Assembly (NCBI GenBank): GCA_963719875.1
Contig: CAVRDJ010000004.1
Location: 62,001-126,000 of the forward strand
Length of the DNA stretch: 64,000 nucleotides
Source: Palsa-360 sp963719875
GTDB lineage: Bacteria > Acidobacteriota > Terriglobia > Acidiferrales > UBA7541
Direction: 5' to 3'
Under the pieces are notes generated by a model. That model was not told the origin of the DNA. It saw nothing but the letters and a program-made list of their open reading frames with translations, and ran no database searches. The position numbers were made by a program, and so were the translations under genes. Numbering within the stretch: position 1 is the first letter of the stretch; each line of letters opens with the position of its first letter. Below are positions 53,022-60,530 of this stretch, piece by piece.

Positions 53022-54149
53022 ATGGCTGGCCGCAGGAATTTTCTAAAGAGATTCGCAGGGGCGTCAGCAGGACTCTGCTTCGTAAATTGCACGCTGATGC
53101 CCGTGTTTGCGGGGGCTCAGCAACCGGGCGCGACAAGCAAACGGCGTCAAGTCCTGGTAGGAGGCCGCCGCGTCCGCACGATTGATATTCACGCGCACTG
53201 CTACGTGGACCTGCACGATTTGATCAGCGGCCACCCGGAAGCCCTGATCCCAAACGGCGGCCCACCCACCTTCGATGGGCCGTTTCTCAGCCCCACAAAA
53301 GATGTCGATGCACGGCTGCGCCACATGGACGAGCACGGAATCGATATCCAGGCCGTGAGCCTTGCCCCCGCATACAACTATTGGGCCGACCGCGATCTCG
53401 CCGGCAAGATTGTCGCTCGCCAGAATGAACAAATCGCCGCCTTGTGCGCCGCTCACCCGGACCGGTTCGTGGGCCTCGGCGGACTGGCCTTGCAGCATCC
53501 CGATCTCGCCGTCCAGCAAATGGAGCATGGCGTAAAGCAGTTGGGATTCCGCGGATTTGAAATGGCCGGCAGCGTAAACGGAGACGAACTTGCGAATCCC
53601 AAATTCAATCCGGTGTGGGCCAAAGCCGAGGAGCTTGGAATCCTGCTGCTTCTGCATCCCGCCACCTTCGTGGAAGGTCTGAAGAGATTTCAGGGCAACG
53701 GATTCTTGCCCAACATTGTGGGCAATCCTTTGGAGACGACGGTCGCTTTCACCCACCTGATTTTCGAGGGCACGCTGGACCGCTATCCCGGCTTGAAAAT
53801 CTGCGGTTCGCACGGTGGCGGCTATTTGCCCTCCTACGCAGGGCGCACCGATCATTGCGCGGAGCTCAGCAATCGATGCAAGCCGGTGAAAATGCATCCC
53901 AGCGAATATTTCAAGCAACAACTCTATTGCGATTCGATTGTGTTCACGGGGGAGGGTTTGCGCCATCTGATCGCCGAAGTCGGCGCGAGCCACGTCCTGT
54001 TCGGCACGGATTTTCCATTTGACGTGATCGACCCCTTCATGGGCGATCCGCGGGAAGCCGATTTCGTGCTCGGCGTTGCCGGGCTAAGCGAAGCCGATCA
54101 GCGCGCCATCCTTGGCGAGACCGCCGCGAAATTGCTGGGAATTAAGTAG
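53022..54149 (+). CDS. Exported ACMSD-like amidohydrolase, second copy
   Basis: A 375-residue paralogue of the protein at 3969-5114, with the same order of motifs: an MAGRRNFLKRFAGASAG Tat-type signal, VRTIDIHAHCYVDL, QQMEHGVKQLGFRGFEMAGS, SHGGGYLPSYAGR and VLFGTDFPFD. GATGGAGGAATC precedes the ATG. It is isolated from other catabolic genes. The stop codon TAG is the last part of the GTAG foot of the following repeat. Confidence 0.87.
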   Translation: MAGRRNFLKRFAGASAGLCFVNCTLMPVFAGAQQPGATSKRRQVLVGGRRVRTIDIHAHCYVDLHDLISGHPEALIPNGGPPTFDGPFLSPTKDVDARLRHMDEHGIDIQAVSLAPAYNYWADRDLAGKIVARQNEQIAALCAAHPDRFVGLGGLALQHPDLAVQQMEHGVKQLGFRGFEMAGSVNGDELANPKFNPVWAKAEELGILLLLHPATFVEGLKRFQGNGFLPNIVGNPLETTVAFTHLIFEGTLDRYPGLKICGSHGGGYLPSYAGRTDHCAELSNRCKPVKMHPSEYFKQQLYCDSIVFTGEGLRHLIAEVGASHVLFGTDFPFDVIDPFMGDPREADFVLGVAGLSEADQRAILGETAAKLLGIK

Positions 54150-54220
54150 GACGGGCTTCAGCCTGTCGCATTGGCTGTGTGACTGACATCGAAAACCCGA
54201 CAGGCTGAAGCCCATCCTAC
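54146..54220. repeat. REPIN-like element, GGGCTTCAGCCTGTC variant
   Basis: GTAGGACGGGCTTCAGCCTG and the inverted GACAGGCTGAAGCCCATCCTAC, one mismatch, flank a spacer. Bases 54147-54149 are the stop codon of the amidohydrolase. Confidence 0.88.
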
Positions 54221-54238
54221 CGGGATCGCGGAACGAGT

Positions 54239-54244
54239 TATACT
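54239..54244 (+). promoter_or_regulatory. -10 box TATACT of the IscU-like gene
   Basis: TATACT ends 6 bases before the ATG at 54251 and no ribosome site intervenes, so transcription probably starts at or next to the start codon. Confidence 0.5.
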
Positions 54245-54250
54245 CCTGCC

Positions 54251-54607
54251 ATGTACAGCGAAGCGGTCCTCGATCATTTTCAGAATCCGCGGAATGCGGG
54301 CACGCTCGCCGCGGCCACGGCCACGGTTTCCGTGGAGAATCCCGTGTGCGGCGACATCCTCGAGCTGTCTGTGCGCATGGAGGCGGGCCGCATCGCGGAG
54401 GCGCGGTTCCGCACGCGCGGTTGCGTCACCGCGCTGGCTTGTTCATCGCTATTAACAGAATTGCTCCGCGGAAAAACTCCGGCCGAGGCGCGTGGCATCA
54501 CGGCGGAGCAAATTTCGGAGGCGCTCGGCGGCCTTCCGCAAGCTACCTTGCATGGCGCGCAACTGGCGCGCGACGCCGTCCAGGCATTGCTCGCCAAGCC
54601 AACCTAA
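54251..54607 (+). CDS. IscU/NifU-N-like Fe-S scaffold lacking the third cysteine
   Basis: A 118-residue protein of the IscU/NifU N-terminal family, which assembles iron-sulfur clusters. Start (MYSEAVLDHFQNPRNAG), PVCGD (Cys33, Asp35) and TRGCVTALA (Cys58) align with the first two scaffold ligands. The third ligand, normally HC in HCSxLA, reads H101-G102-A, so the histidine is kept but the cysteine is gone. It faces the mocA-xdhC genes tail to tail, hinting at a role in Mo-hydroxylase maturation, which is inference. Apparently leaderless. Confidence 0.85.
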   Translation: MYSEAVLDHFQNPRNAGTLAAATATVSVENPVCGDILELSVRMEAGRIAEARFRTRGCVTALACSSLLTELLRGKTPAEARGITAEQISEALGGLPQATLHGAQLARDAVQALLAKPT

Positions 54608-54617
54608 AAAATATTTA

Positions 54618-54692
54618 CCAAAGAGGACACAGAGGGCACAGAGAAAAAACGGAAGAAAAATTCCAATTCAAGTTCTCCTCTCTGCCTCTTTG
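54618..54692. repeat. Inverted repeat, cacagagg type
   Basis: CAAAGAGGACACAGAGGGCA pairs imperfectly with the stretch CTCTGCCTCTTTG in the convergent gap between the IscU-like and mocA genes; it probably ends both transcripts. Confidence 0.6.
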
Positions 54693-54693
54693 A

Positions 54694-55287
54694 CTACTTC
54701 GCATCCGGTCCGATGGCGCGCTTCAGCAGGTCGGGGTCATTGAGATTCAGGACGACGCCCTCTTCTTCGGTCGGGACTTCGACGACTTCCGTGGCGTGCG
54801 CCCAGACCACGGAGCGTGCGCCTTTGTCGGCAGGCGCAGCGAGCAGTTCGCCAAACAACGCGCTTGAAAAAATTACAGGATGGCCGCGGCGGCCCTTGTA
54901 GGTAGGAAGAACGATAGCCTTATTTTCCTCATAAAAGCGATCCACCAAATCGCTCACCAAGCGCGCACTCACTAAAGGATGATCGACCGGACAGAGAACT
55001 ATCCCCTCGACATCGATTCCCTCCATGCTGCGCAAACCCGCGCAGACGGAGGAAAGTTGCCCTTGTTCCCACTCCGGGTTCAAGACCACGATCGCGGGAT
55101 CGAGTTTCGCCATGGTCCGGATGACCTCAGCGCCCGCGCCCAGCACAATGCGCGTCACGCCAATGCGCGGTTGGCGCGTAACCTGGATTAAATGTTCGAG
55201 AAAGGTCCCTTCGCGGTAGGGAAGCAAAGCTTTCGGCCTACCCATCCGGCTGGAAGCCCCGGCGGAGAGGATAACGGCGGCAAGCAA
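54694..55287 (-). CDS. mocA: Molybdenum cofactor cytidylyltransferase (MocA-like)
   Basis: A 197-residue nucleotidyltransferase of the MobA/MocA group that converts Mo-molybdopterin to the cytosine dinucleotide form used by xanthine-oxidase-family enzymes. The signature is LSAGASSRMGRPKALLPY, with CPVDHPLVS for the metal-binding aspartate and RRGHPVIF. The TTG start follows AAAGGA. It lies 22 bases after xdhC, so the two form an operon that should serve the two iorAB enzymes in this window. Confidence 0.87.
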   Translation of the reverse strand: MLAAVILSAGASSRMGRPKALLPYREGTFLEHLIQVTRQPRIGVTRIVLGAGAEVIRTMAKLDPAIVVLNPEWEQGQLSSVCAGLRSMEGIDVEGIVLCPVDHPLVSARLVSDLVDRFYEENKAIVLPTYKGRRGHPVIFSSALFGELLAAPADKGARSVVWAHATEVVEVPTEEEGVVLNLNDPDLLKRAIGPDAK

Positions 55288-55309
55288 ACGGTTTCCTTTA
55301 CGAAGCAGT

Positions 55310-56149
55310 TTACGATGAACGTTCGCTGTGAACCGAGGCCGGTGCGGCGTTTTCGATTTTCACGGACTTGTGCGGGAGTTTGTTGGCGCCGCGGCGGATC
55401 GCGATCAGTTCGGCCGTGATACTGATGGCGATCTCTTCCGGCGTCAGCGCCCCAATGTCGAGCCCCACCGGGGCGTGAACGCTGGCAAATTTTTCCAGCG
55501 CGATGCCTTCCTTTTCGAGCGCGCGATAAACCGAAAGCACCTTTCGCTTGCTGCCAATCATTCCGATATAGCGCGGCGACTTGCCCACAGCCCAGCGGAG
55601 CACGTGCATGTCGTCCTTGTGTCCGCGCGTGACGATCACCATATAGGTGGCGGCGGTGGGCTTGATTTTCTCAAAAGCTTCCTCGAAGTTGGTGTGAATT
55701 TCCTGAGCCATCGGGAATCGCTCGCTATTGGCAAAGGATTCGCGGTCGTCGATCACGCCGATGGCGAAACCCGCGGTGTTCGCCGCGTTCGCGAGAGCAA
55801 TGGAAACGTGGCCTCCGCCGAAAATGTAGAGGATTGGCTGCGGCAGGATCGGCTCGACAAAAATTTCCAGCGTGCCGCCGCAAATCAGACCGTTATCGTA
55901 ATTGGCTTCGTTATTCAGGCTGAAGGTCATCTTGCGCGGAGCTTCCGCTTGCATCACTTCCTTCGCCGCCGCCCACACTTCCGCTTCCACGCACCCGCCG
56001 CCAATTGTGCCGGCAATCGATCCATCCTCGCGCACGAGCATCCGCGAGCTTTCATAGCTCGGGATCGAGCCGTTGGTGTGGACAATCGTGGCCAACGCTC
56101 CGCGCTTTCCGGCGCGCCGGAGCTTGACGACTTCTTCAAACAGGTCCAT
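55310..56149 (-). CDS. xdhC: XdhC-family Mo-cofactor maturation protein
   Basis: A 279-residue XdhC/CoxI protein. The N-terminal domain has LATIVHTNGSIPS, RMLVREDGSIAGTIGGGCVEAEVW; the C-terminal Rossmann domain starts ILYIFGGGHVSIALA, then VIVTRGHKDDMHVL and YIGMIGSKRK. XdhC proteins sulfurate and insert the Mo cofactor into molybdenum hydroxylases. The ATG at 56149 begins the conserved domain; no strong ribosome site is seen there. mocA follows in the same operon. Confidence 0.92.
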   Translation of the reverse strand: MDLFEEVVKLRRAGKRGALATIVHTNGSIPSYESSRMLVREDGSIAGTIGGGCVEAEVWAAAKEVMQAEAPRKMTFSLNNEANYDNGLICGGTLEIFVEPILPQPILYIFGGGHVSIALANAANTAGFAIGVIDDRESFANSERFPMAQEIHTNFEEAFEKIKPTAATYMVIVTRGHKDDMHVLRWAVGKSPRYIGMIGSKRKVLSVYRALEKEGIALEKFASVHAPVGLDIGALTPEEIAISITAELIAIRRGANKLPHKSVKIENAAPASVHSERSS

Positions 56150-56408
56150 AGGGAAACGCCTGAAAGTAGGGTACGGCGCGCGCTCCAACCTGTCAACGGC
56201 TGCGCCTCCCCGGGTAACAGGCGGCGCCAAATCATGCAAAAAGTCAGGCGGTGGCAGATCCAGGTGGAGGTGAGTCCGCCGCGGGAAGGGGATTCGTGGC
56301 TCGCCAATGAAACACACCCCGTTCGGCTTGCCGTATGCGATCCCCAATTATCGGTGATCCGCGGCGGACCCTCTGAGGGAAAGTGCTACGGAGGGTTGCA
56401 ACTACCCG

Positions 56409-57518
56409 CTAAATCCCGCGCTGGGCTGCATCCGCATCCTCGGCGAGATCGCGCAGGAATTCAAAGAAATTGGGCGTTTGGCCACGGAACAGGCCGTCTG
56501 CCGTAAGGGCTTTTACCGCGCCCATGGCAACGCCGTTAGTGGCTGTTGGCCGAATGATTGAGCAGACCGGGAAGTTCTTGCTGAGGAAAACGGTCGGCTC
56601 CGGCATGATTAGGTTGGACTGCAACGACTCTGGTTGCGGGATATCGTTGGTGAGGTCCGGAAATACCAGCTTGCCGTCAGTTAATGGTTTTGCATTACCT
56701 GCCTTATCGTGCCAGGTCTGGAAGTGCATGATCTCGGTCCCGCCAATGCTCAGCACGATACGCAATACTTCCACGCTGGTGACTCTCTGCGCGATCGATG
56801 CATACAGACTTGTTCCGCCCTGCTCGATAAACGCGAAGTGGAATCCCGCTGTATTGGCGATCGCCTGGACATGAGTATCGACTGGCACGGTTTTACTTTT
56901 GAGCATCAGCTCAGCGTCGTTTCGGGGAATCGCCGGGAACTTCCCGCCGGCTAAAGTCGGAACGGCATTCGGGAAAGTATCTCCGAAATCCGGGTTCTGA
57001 GTAGTGCTGCGGTACCGCGTCCACCAGCTTGTGTCCACGGTGAGTTCCATCAGGTTGGTGAGGCGCTTCTTGCCGTCTATCCCCGGGATGTCTGTTACTT
57101 CACTGCCTTCCAGCGTGCGAAACTGTTCCAGGTCAACGGGTTCGGCGCCCTTTGACATCAGGTAGGCGTTGATGAACAGTTCATGGCTCATTTCATCGTC
57201 CGTGTTATCGGCGATATACTGCGGCATGTCGCCATCAAGCTGGGTGAGCCCCGTCTGATAACCGGAGACCGGAGCGCCAACTCCTCCGAGTTCGTTGTAT
57301 TGCATCCACAGATCGGTTTCGAGGATTTCGGCGGCAGCCAGGAATCGCAGGATCGCAGCATCTCCTGCTGTAATGCCGCCACCGGGGACGGCCCCCAAAG
57401 CGGAGAGGCCGTTGGACAACAATCCCACCCCGACGGTTGCTGCGCCGGCGGCCAAGCTGTTCTTCAGGAAGGAACGCCGGTTCGCAAGCTTGCGGATTGC
57501 AGTTTCCGATTGCTTCAT
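56409..57518 (-). CDS. Tat-exported ferritin-like protein
   Basis: A 369-residue exported protein. The Tat motif is ANRRSFLKNSLAAGAA. The mature part begins with a ferritin-like helix pair (AAILRFLAAAEILETDLWMQYNELGG; DDEMSHELFINAYLMSK) that supplies E..E/H-type diiron ligands; a second pair may lie around VTSVEVLRIVLSIGGTEIMHFQTWHD. This group (ferritin-like, DUF4439-type relatives) has no fixed function. GAGGAG precedes the ATG at 57518. Confidence 0.82.
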   Translation of the reverse strand: MKQSETAIRKLANRRSFLKNSLAAGAATVGVGLLSNGLSALGAVPGGGITAGDAAILRFLAAAEILETDLWMQYNELGGVGAPVSGYQTGLTQLDGDMPQYIADNTDDEMSHELFINAYLMSKGAEPVDLEQFRTLEGSEVTDIPGIDGKKRLTNLMELTVDTSWWTRYRSTTQNPDFGDTFPNAVPTLAGGKFPAIPRNDAELMLKSKTVPVDTHVQAIANTAGFHFAFIEQGGTSLYASIAQRVTSVEVLRIVLSIGGTEIMHFQTWHDKAGNAKPLTDGKLVFPDLTNDIPQPESLQSNLIMPEPTVFLSKNFPVCSIIRPTATNGVAMGAVKALTADGLFRGQTPNFFEFLRDLAEDADAAQRGI

Positions 57519-57917
57519 TTTCTTTTTCTCCTCAGTGTAAAAGATTTCGATTCTTGGCCCTTGCCACACCCCAACAAAGATGAGTTCGTAACAGGAAGAT
57601 CAAGGCGGGAATAAAACCGTTGCAGCAGCCCCACACCTCTGATGATTTTCCCCGGCATCGATCCATCCCGGCGGAGTAAGGTAGCGAGAATCATCCGCTC
57701 AGGTGTCACGATGCAGTAAAATCGAAGTCAATGTCTTGCGGGCGAGAAATTACAAATGGCAGACAAAGAGGAGACAACCCGGGATTAATGAATATAAAAG
57801 CGACTTATCACAATAAATAACCCTGGCAGATTCGCAGCGCGAATTGTGCGTCGGGGCATGCCACGCAAATTCCATGGAATGCCCCGACGCGAGGCCCTTT
57901 CGGACTTGACGTGCGGA
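57519..57917. other. Gene-free intergenic stretch
   Basis: About 400 bases, AT-richer than its surroundings, between the ferritin-like gene and the VOC gene. Apart from the hairpin at 57848-57890 I see no gene or repeat; it must hold the promoter of the ferritin-like gene. Confidence 0.5.
57848..57890 (-). terminator. Perfect 12-bp hairpin after the VOC gene
   Basis: GCGTCGGGGCAT (57848-57859) pairs with ATGCCCCGACGC (57879-57890) around a 19-base loop, 28 bases beyond the stop of the VOC gene. No U-run follows, so termination, if any, is not classical. Confidence 0.5.
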
Positions 57918-58400
57918 TCAGCTATGTACGGCAGCCTTGGAGAAGAACGCTTCTTGCCTGCGTTTCATGTCCTCCGGAGCCACGTCTTCGATATGTGTGG
58001 AGATGCCCCATTGCTGGCCGAACGGGTCGGTAAGCTTTCCATAGCGGTCGCCCCAGAACATGTTTTGCAAGGGCATGTCGACGCGGGCGCCTCCAGTAAC
58101 GGCGCGATTAAAAACCGTGTCGGAATCCGGGACGTACAAATGGGTATACATGGGGTTGCTGACCCCTTCGCCGGGGCTCGGCACCGGCGTCTTGCTCATC
58201 GTGTCGTTGAGGAAGAATTTGGAGTCGCCGATCTGCAATTCCGCATGTATGATTTCCCCGCTCGGTGCGAGCTCCCGGCGGAGTTCTGTGGCGCCAAAGG
58301 TCGTCTTGTAGAATTCGATGGCGCGCGCCGCGTTGCGGCAAACCAGATTCGGCGTAATGGTGCGGAGTCCTTCAGGAACGGGTTTTACTGGTTTTGGCAT
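57918..58400 (-). CDS. VOC/PhnB-like glyoxalase-fold protein
   Basis: A 160-residue protein of the vicinal oxygen chelate superfamily, PhnB (3-demethylubiquinone-9 3-methyltransferase-like) branch. Motifs are RNAARAIEFYKTTFGATELRR, AELQIGDSKFFLND and WGDRYGKLTDPFGQQWGI. A metal-binding or isomerase role is common but no substrate is known. AAGGAG precedes the ATG. Confidence 0.87.
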   Translation of the reverse strand: MPKPVKPVPEGLRTITPNLVCRNAARAIEFYKTTFGATELRRELAPSGEIIHAELQIGDSKFFLNDTMSKTPVPSPGEGVSNPMYTHLYVPDSDTVFNRAVTGGARVDMPLQNMFWGDRYGKLTDPFGQQWGISTHIEDVAPEDMKRRQEAFFSKAAVHS

Positions 58401-58620
58401 AGATATCTCCTTATTGGTTTTTCGGGGCGGGATCCACGGCTCCGAATCGAGAGCCGGGAACGATCCCCCAAAGTGTGCAACTCCGCCCGGAGCGGTGTCA
58501 ATACTGTCACACGAAAATTTACATAGCTTTCATATTTCACCGCCTGTAATCAACTCTTTGCGGTCAAAAGTGGCACCGAGCGAAGGAGTGTGAGAAAATA
58601 GGGTTGAAGGACGAGGCCCC

Positions 58621-59160
58621 ATGAGCACATCCGTCGGCAAAAACGTAACGCTGGAAAAGCCGGACGATTTCGGGAAGCTGCTGCAGGACGAAGGGATTAT
58701 CTTCACGCAGCTCGACAAAGCCGTGAACTGGGCGCGCAAGAGTTCCATCTGGCCGCTGGGATTCGGTTTGGCATGCTGCGCGATCGAGATGATGTCGATG
58801 GCCGCATCGCGTTTCGACGTCGCGCGTTTCGGCTCGGAAGTTTTCCGCCCGTCGCCTCGCCAGGCCGACTTGATGATCATCGCCGGGCGCGTTTCGCAGA
58901 AAATGGCACCAGTCATCAAGCAGCTTCACGCGCAAATGCCGGAGCCCAAGTGGGTGATTTCCATGGGCGCCTGCGCGACTTCCGGCGGCGTCTTCAACAA
59001 TTACGCCATCGTGCAGGGAGTCAACCAGGTGATTCCCGTGGACATTTACGTTCCCGGATGCCCGCCCCGGCCCGAGGCGCTGCTCTACGCCATCCTGCAA
59101 CTGCAAGAAAAAATCACCAACGAACGCGGCAGCTTCAAACGCGCCCTGAACATCGCATAA
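58621..59160 (+). CDS. nuoB: NADH-quinone oxidoreductase subunit B, isolated gene
   Basis: A 179-residue subunit that carries cluster N2 of respiratory complex I at the inner side of the membrane. All four cluster cysteines are present: FGLACCAIEMM, SMGACATSGG and YVPGCPPRPEALL. GAAGGACGAGG precedes the ATG. The genes normally next to it (nuoA, nuoC, nuoD) are absent on both sides, so it is an extra or dispersed copy. Confidence 0.93.
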   Translation: MSTSVGKNVTLEKPDDFGKLLQDEGIIFTQLDKAVNWARKSSIWPLGFGLACCAIEMMSMAASRFDVARFGSEVFRPSPRQADLMIIAGRVSQKMAPVIKQLHAQMPEPKWVISMGACATSGGVFNNYAIVQGVNQVIPVDIYVPGCPPRPEALLYAILQLQEKITNERGSFKRALNIA

Positions 59161-59181
59161 TAATGTTCTTGTGCCTTTCGT

Positions 59182-59253
59182 GGCGCCGGCGTCCCGCCGG
59201 CGATTTTTGTATTCGCGTCGCGGCGCAAAAGGCCGGCGTCCCGCCGGAGCTAC
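59182..59253. repeat. REPIN-like element, GCCGGCGTCCCGCCGGCG family
   Basis: GCGCCGGCGTCCCGCCGGCG and an inverted GCCGGCGTCCCGCCGGAG, closing in CTAC, frame an AT-containing spacer just after nuoB. Each arm is a strong hairpin. Confidence 0.8.
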
Positions 59254-59330
59254 TCAACCCGCGTGTTCAAAAAGTGGCGCTGTCTGTGAGCCAAACGATA
59301 TGATGGCCCATCCTACCCAGGGAGGAAACA

Positions 59331-59759
59331 TTGACCAAGATTGAGGCCGTGCAACCGAGACCCGAAGAGGCCGGGACGATGCCCTATGCCCCGGCCGTAA
59401 GTGTCGAAGCGCCGGTGGAACTCGTTTTCATTTCTGGCGCGACTTCGTCGCCTCTCTACCACAAACACCCGCATGTTCCCGAAGAGCATGTTCAACCCGA
59501 CGACATCCGCGAGCAGACCCGGCGCGCGATGGAAAACATCAAGATTGTCCTCGATCACAAAAAGTTGGCTTGGCGCAATGTCATTAAGGTAACAAAATAC
59601 TTGACCGACATGCGCGAGGCGGATGCCATGCACGAAGTGATGAATGGCTACTTCGGGCAGTGGCGACCGGCCAGCACCACGATTTGCATCAACAATTTGA
59701 GTTCGCCCGGTGCGCGCGTCGAACTCGATATGATCGCCGCAGGTCCTTTGACCCGGTAG
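59331..59759 (+). CDS. RidA family protein (YjgF/YER057c/UK114)
   Basis: A 142-residue RidA-fold protein. Features are LVFISGATSSPLYH, EQTRRAMENIKIVLDHKKLAWRNVIKVTKYLTD and the C-terminal GARVELDMIAAG. The usual catalytic arginine region of RidA (NxRP or CVRP) reads SSPGARVELDM with the arginine kept. Such proteins hydrolyse reactive enamines or act in small-molecule pathways. A TTG start follows GGAGGAAACA. A separate gene with no obvious partner. Confidence 0.85.
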   Translation: MTKIEAVQPRPEEAGTMPYAPAVSVEAPVELVFISGATSSPLYHKHPHVPEEHVQPDDIREQTRRAMENIKIVLDHKKLAWRNVIKVTKYLTDMREADAMHEVMNGYFGQWRPASTTICINNLSSPGARVELDMIAAGPLTR

Positions 59760-59827
59760 CGATTCTTGGATTTGTAAAGTTCGGGTGTGTAATGAGCGGA
59801 GAGAGTTAGGTCCGCGTTGGATTCAAT

Positions 59828-60439
59828 TCAGGGAGTCCCTGCGCCACGGCCATGGGTGAACCACCCTATGCCCAGCCGCAACTGCACCGTATTAATGCCC
59901 GGGTTAGCGGATTGCAAACCCGCGTTGGAGATGTGCATGAAGCGCACATCCGCCGTCCAATTTAATTTTCCAGCAAGGAAATGCATGCCGACCGCGCCAG
60001 CGGTAGTGAAGTTGATTCGGGAAGTTCCCGCAGGGACCTGAGTGTTGGTAAAGAGAACCCCTCCGCCTAGATCGATGTACGGTACGACGCGGCCGTGCGT
60101 ATCGAAATCCCAGATCAACGCGAAAGGATTTACCGCAGCGCCATACGCGGTATTTGTCGGCTGAAAAACCACGAAGACCGGAACCGCGTCGACGGCATAC
60201 TCGAATCGTCCGCGCAGGAAGCTCGGGCCGTGCGGCTCCGTGAGGATCCAGCCGTAGCGAAAGCCGGCGGTCCAAACGCCGGTGTGCTGCGTGATCCCAT
60301 TCGTTCCATGCCCACCTGTGGTCCAGAATCCTATCTCGTTTCCACTCGTCTCCGGTCCATCCTGGGCACGCAGCGGCGAAGCGAAGCCGGCGAGAAGCAA
60401 TCCGCAAGAAAGGAACAACGTTCCAATGGCCTTCATCAT
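59828..60439 (-). CDS. Lipid A 3-O-deacylase-like outer-membrane protein (PagL family)
   Basis: A 203-residue protein with a signal peptide (LFLSCGLLLAGFASPLRAQ) and a beta-barrel of about eight strands with alternating hydrophobic residues. The PagL catalytic pair H-x-S is visible in DVRFMHISNAGLQS, followed by NPGINTVQLRLGIGWF. PagL removes a 3-O-linked acyl chain from lipid A in the outer membrane. The ATG at 60439 follows GGAGAAG; an upstream ATG at 60472 lacks a site. Its partner gene ygfZ lies upstream on the same strand. Confidence 0.82.
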   Translation of the reverse strand: MMKAIGTLFLSCGLLLAGFASPLRAQDGPETSGNEIGFWTTGGHGTNGITQHTGVWTAGFRYGWILTEPHGPSFLRGRFEYAVDAVPVFVVFQPTNTAYGAAVNPFALIWDFDTHGRVVPYIDLGGGVLFTNTQVPAGTSRINFTTAGAVGMHFLAGKLNWTADVRFMHISNAGLQSANPGINTVQLRLGIGWFTHGRGAGTP

Positions 60440-60530
60440 GGGGCTTCTCCGCGTCGGATATACATTTTCCATAAAGTAGGGAACAATACTCGAAGTCGCG
60501 CCAATACTCAATCGCGGCGCAGGGCTTCTT

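Noticed and set aside
55328..56506. Plus-strand frame of about 390 codons opposite xdhC
   Set aside because: Antisense to XdhC with intact motifs; no recognisable domain.
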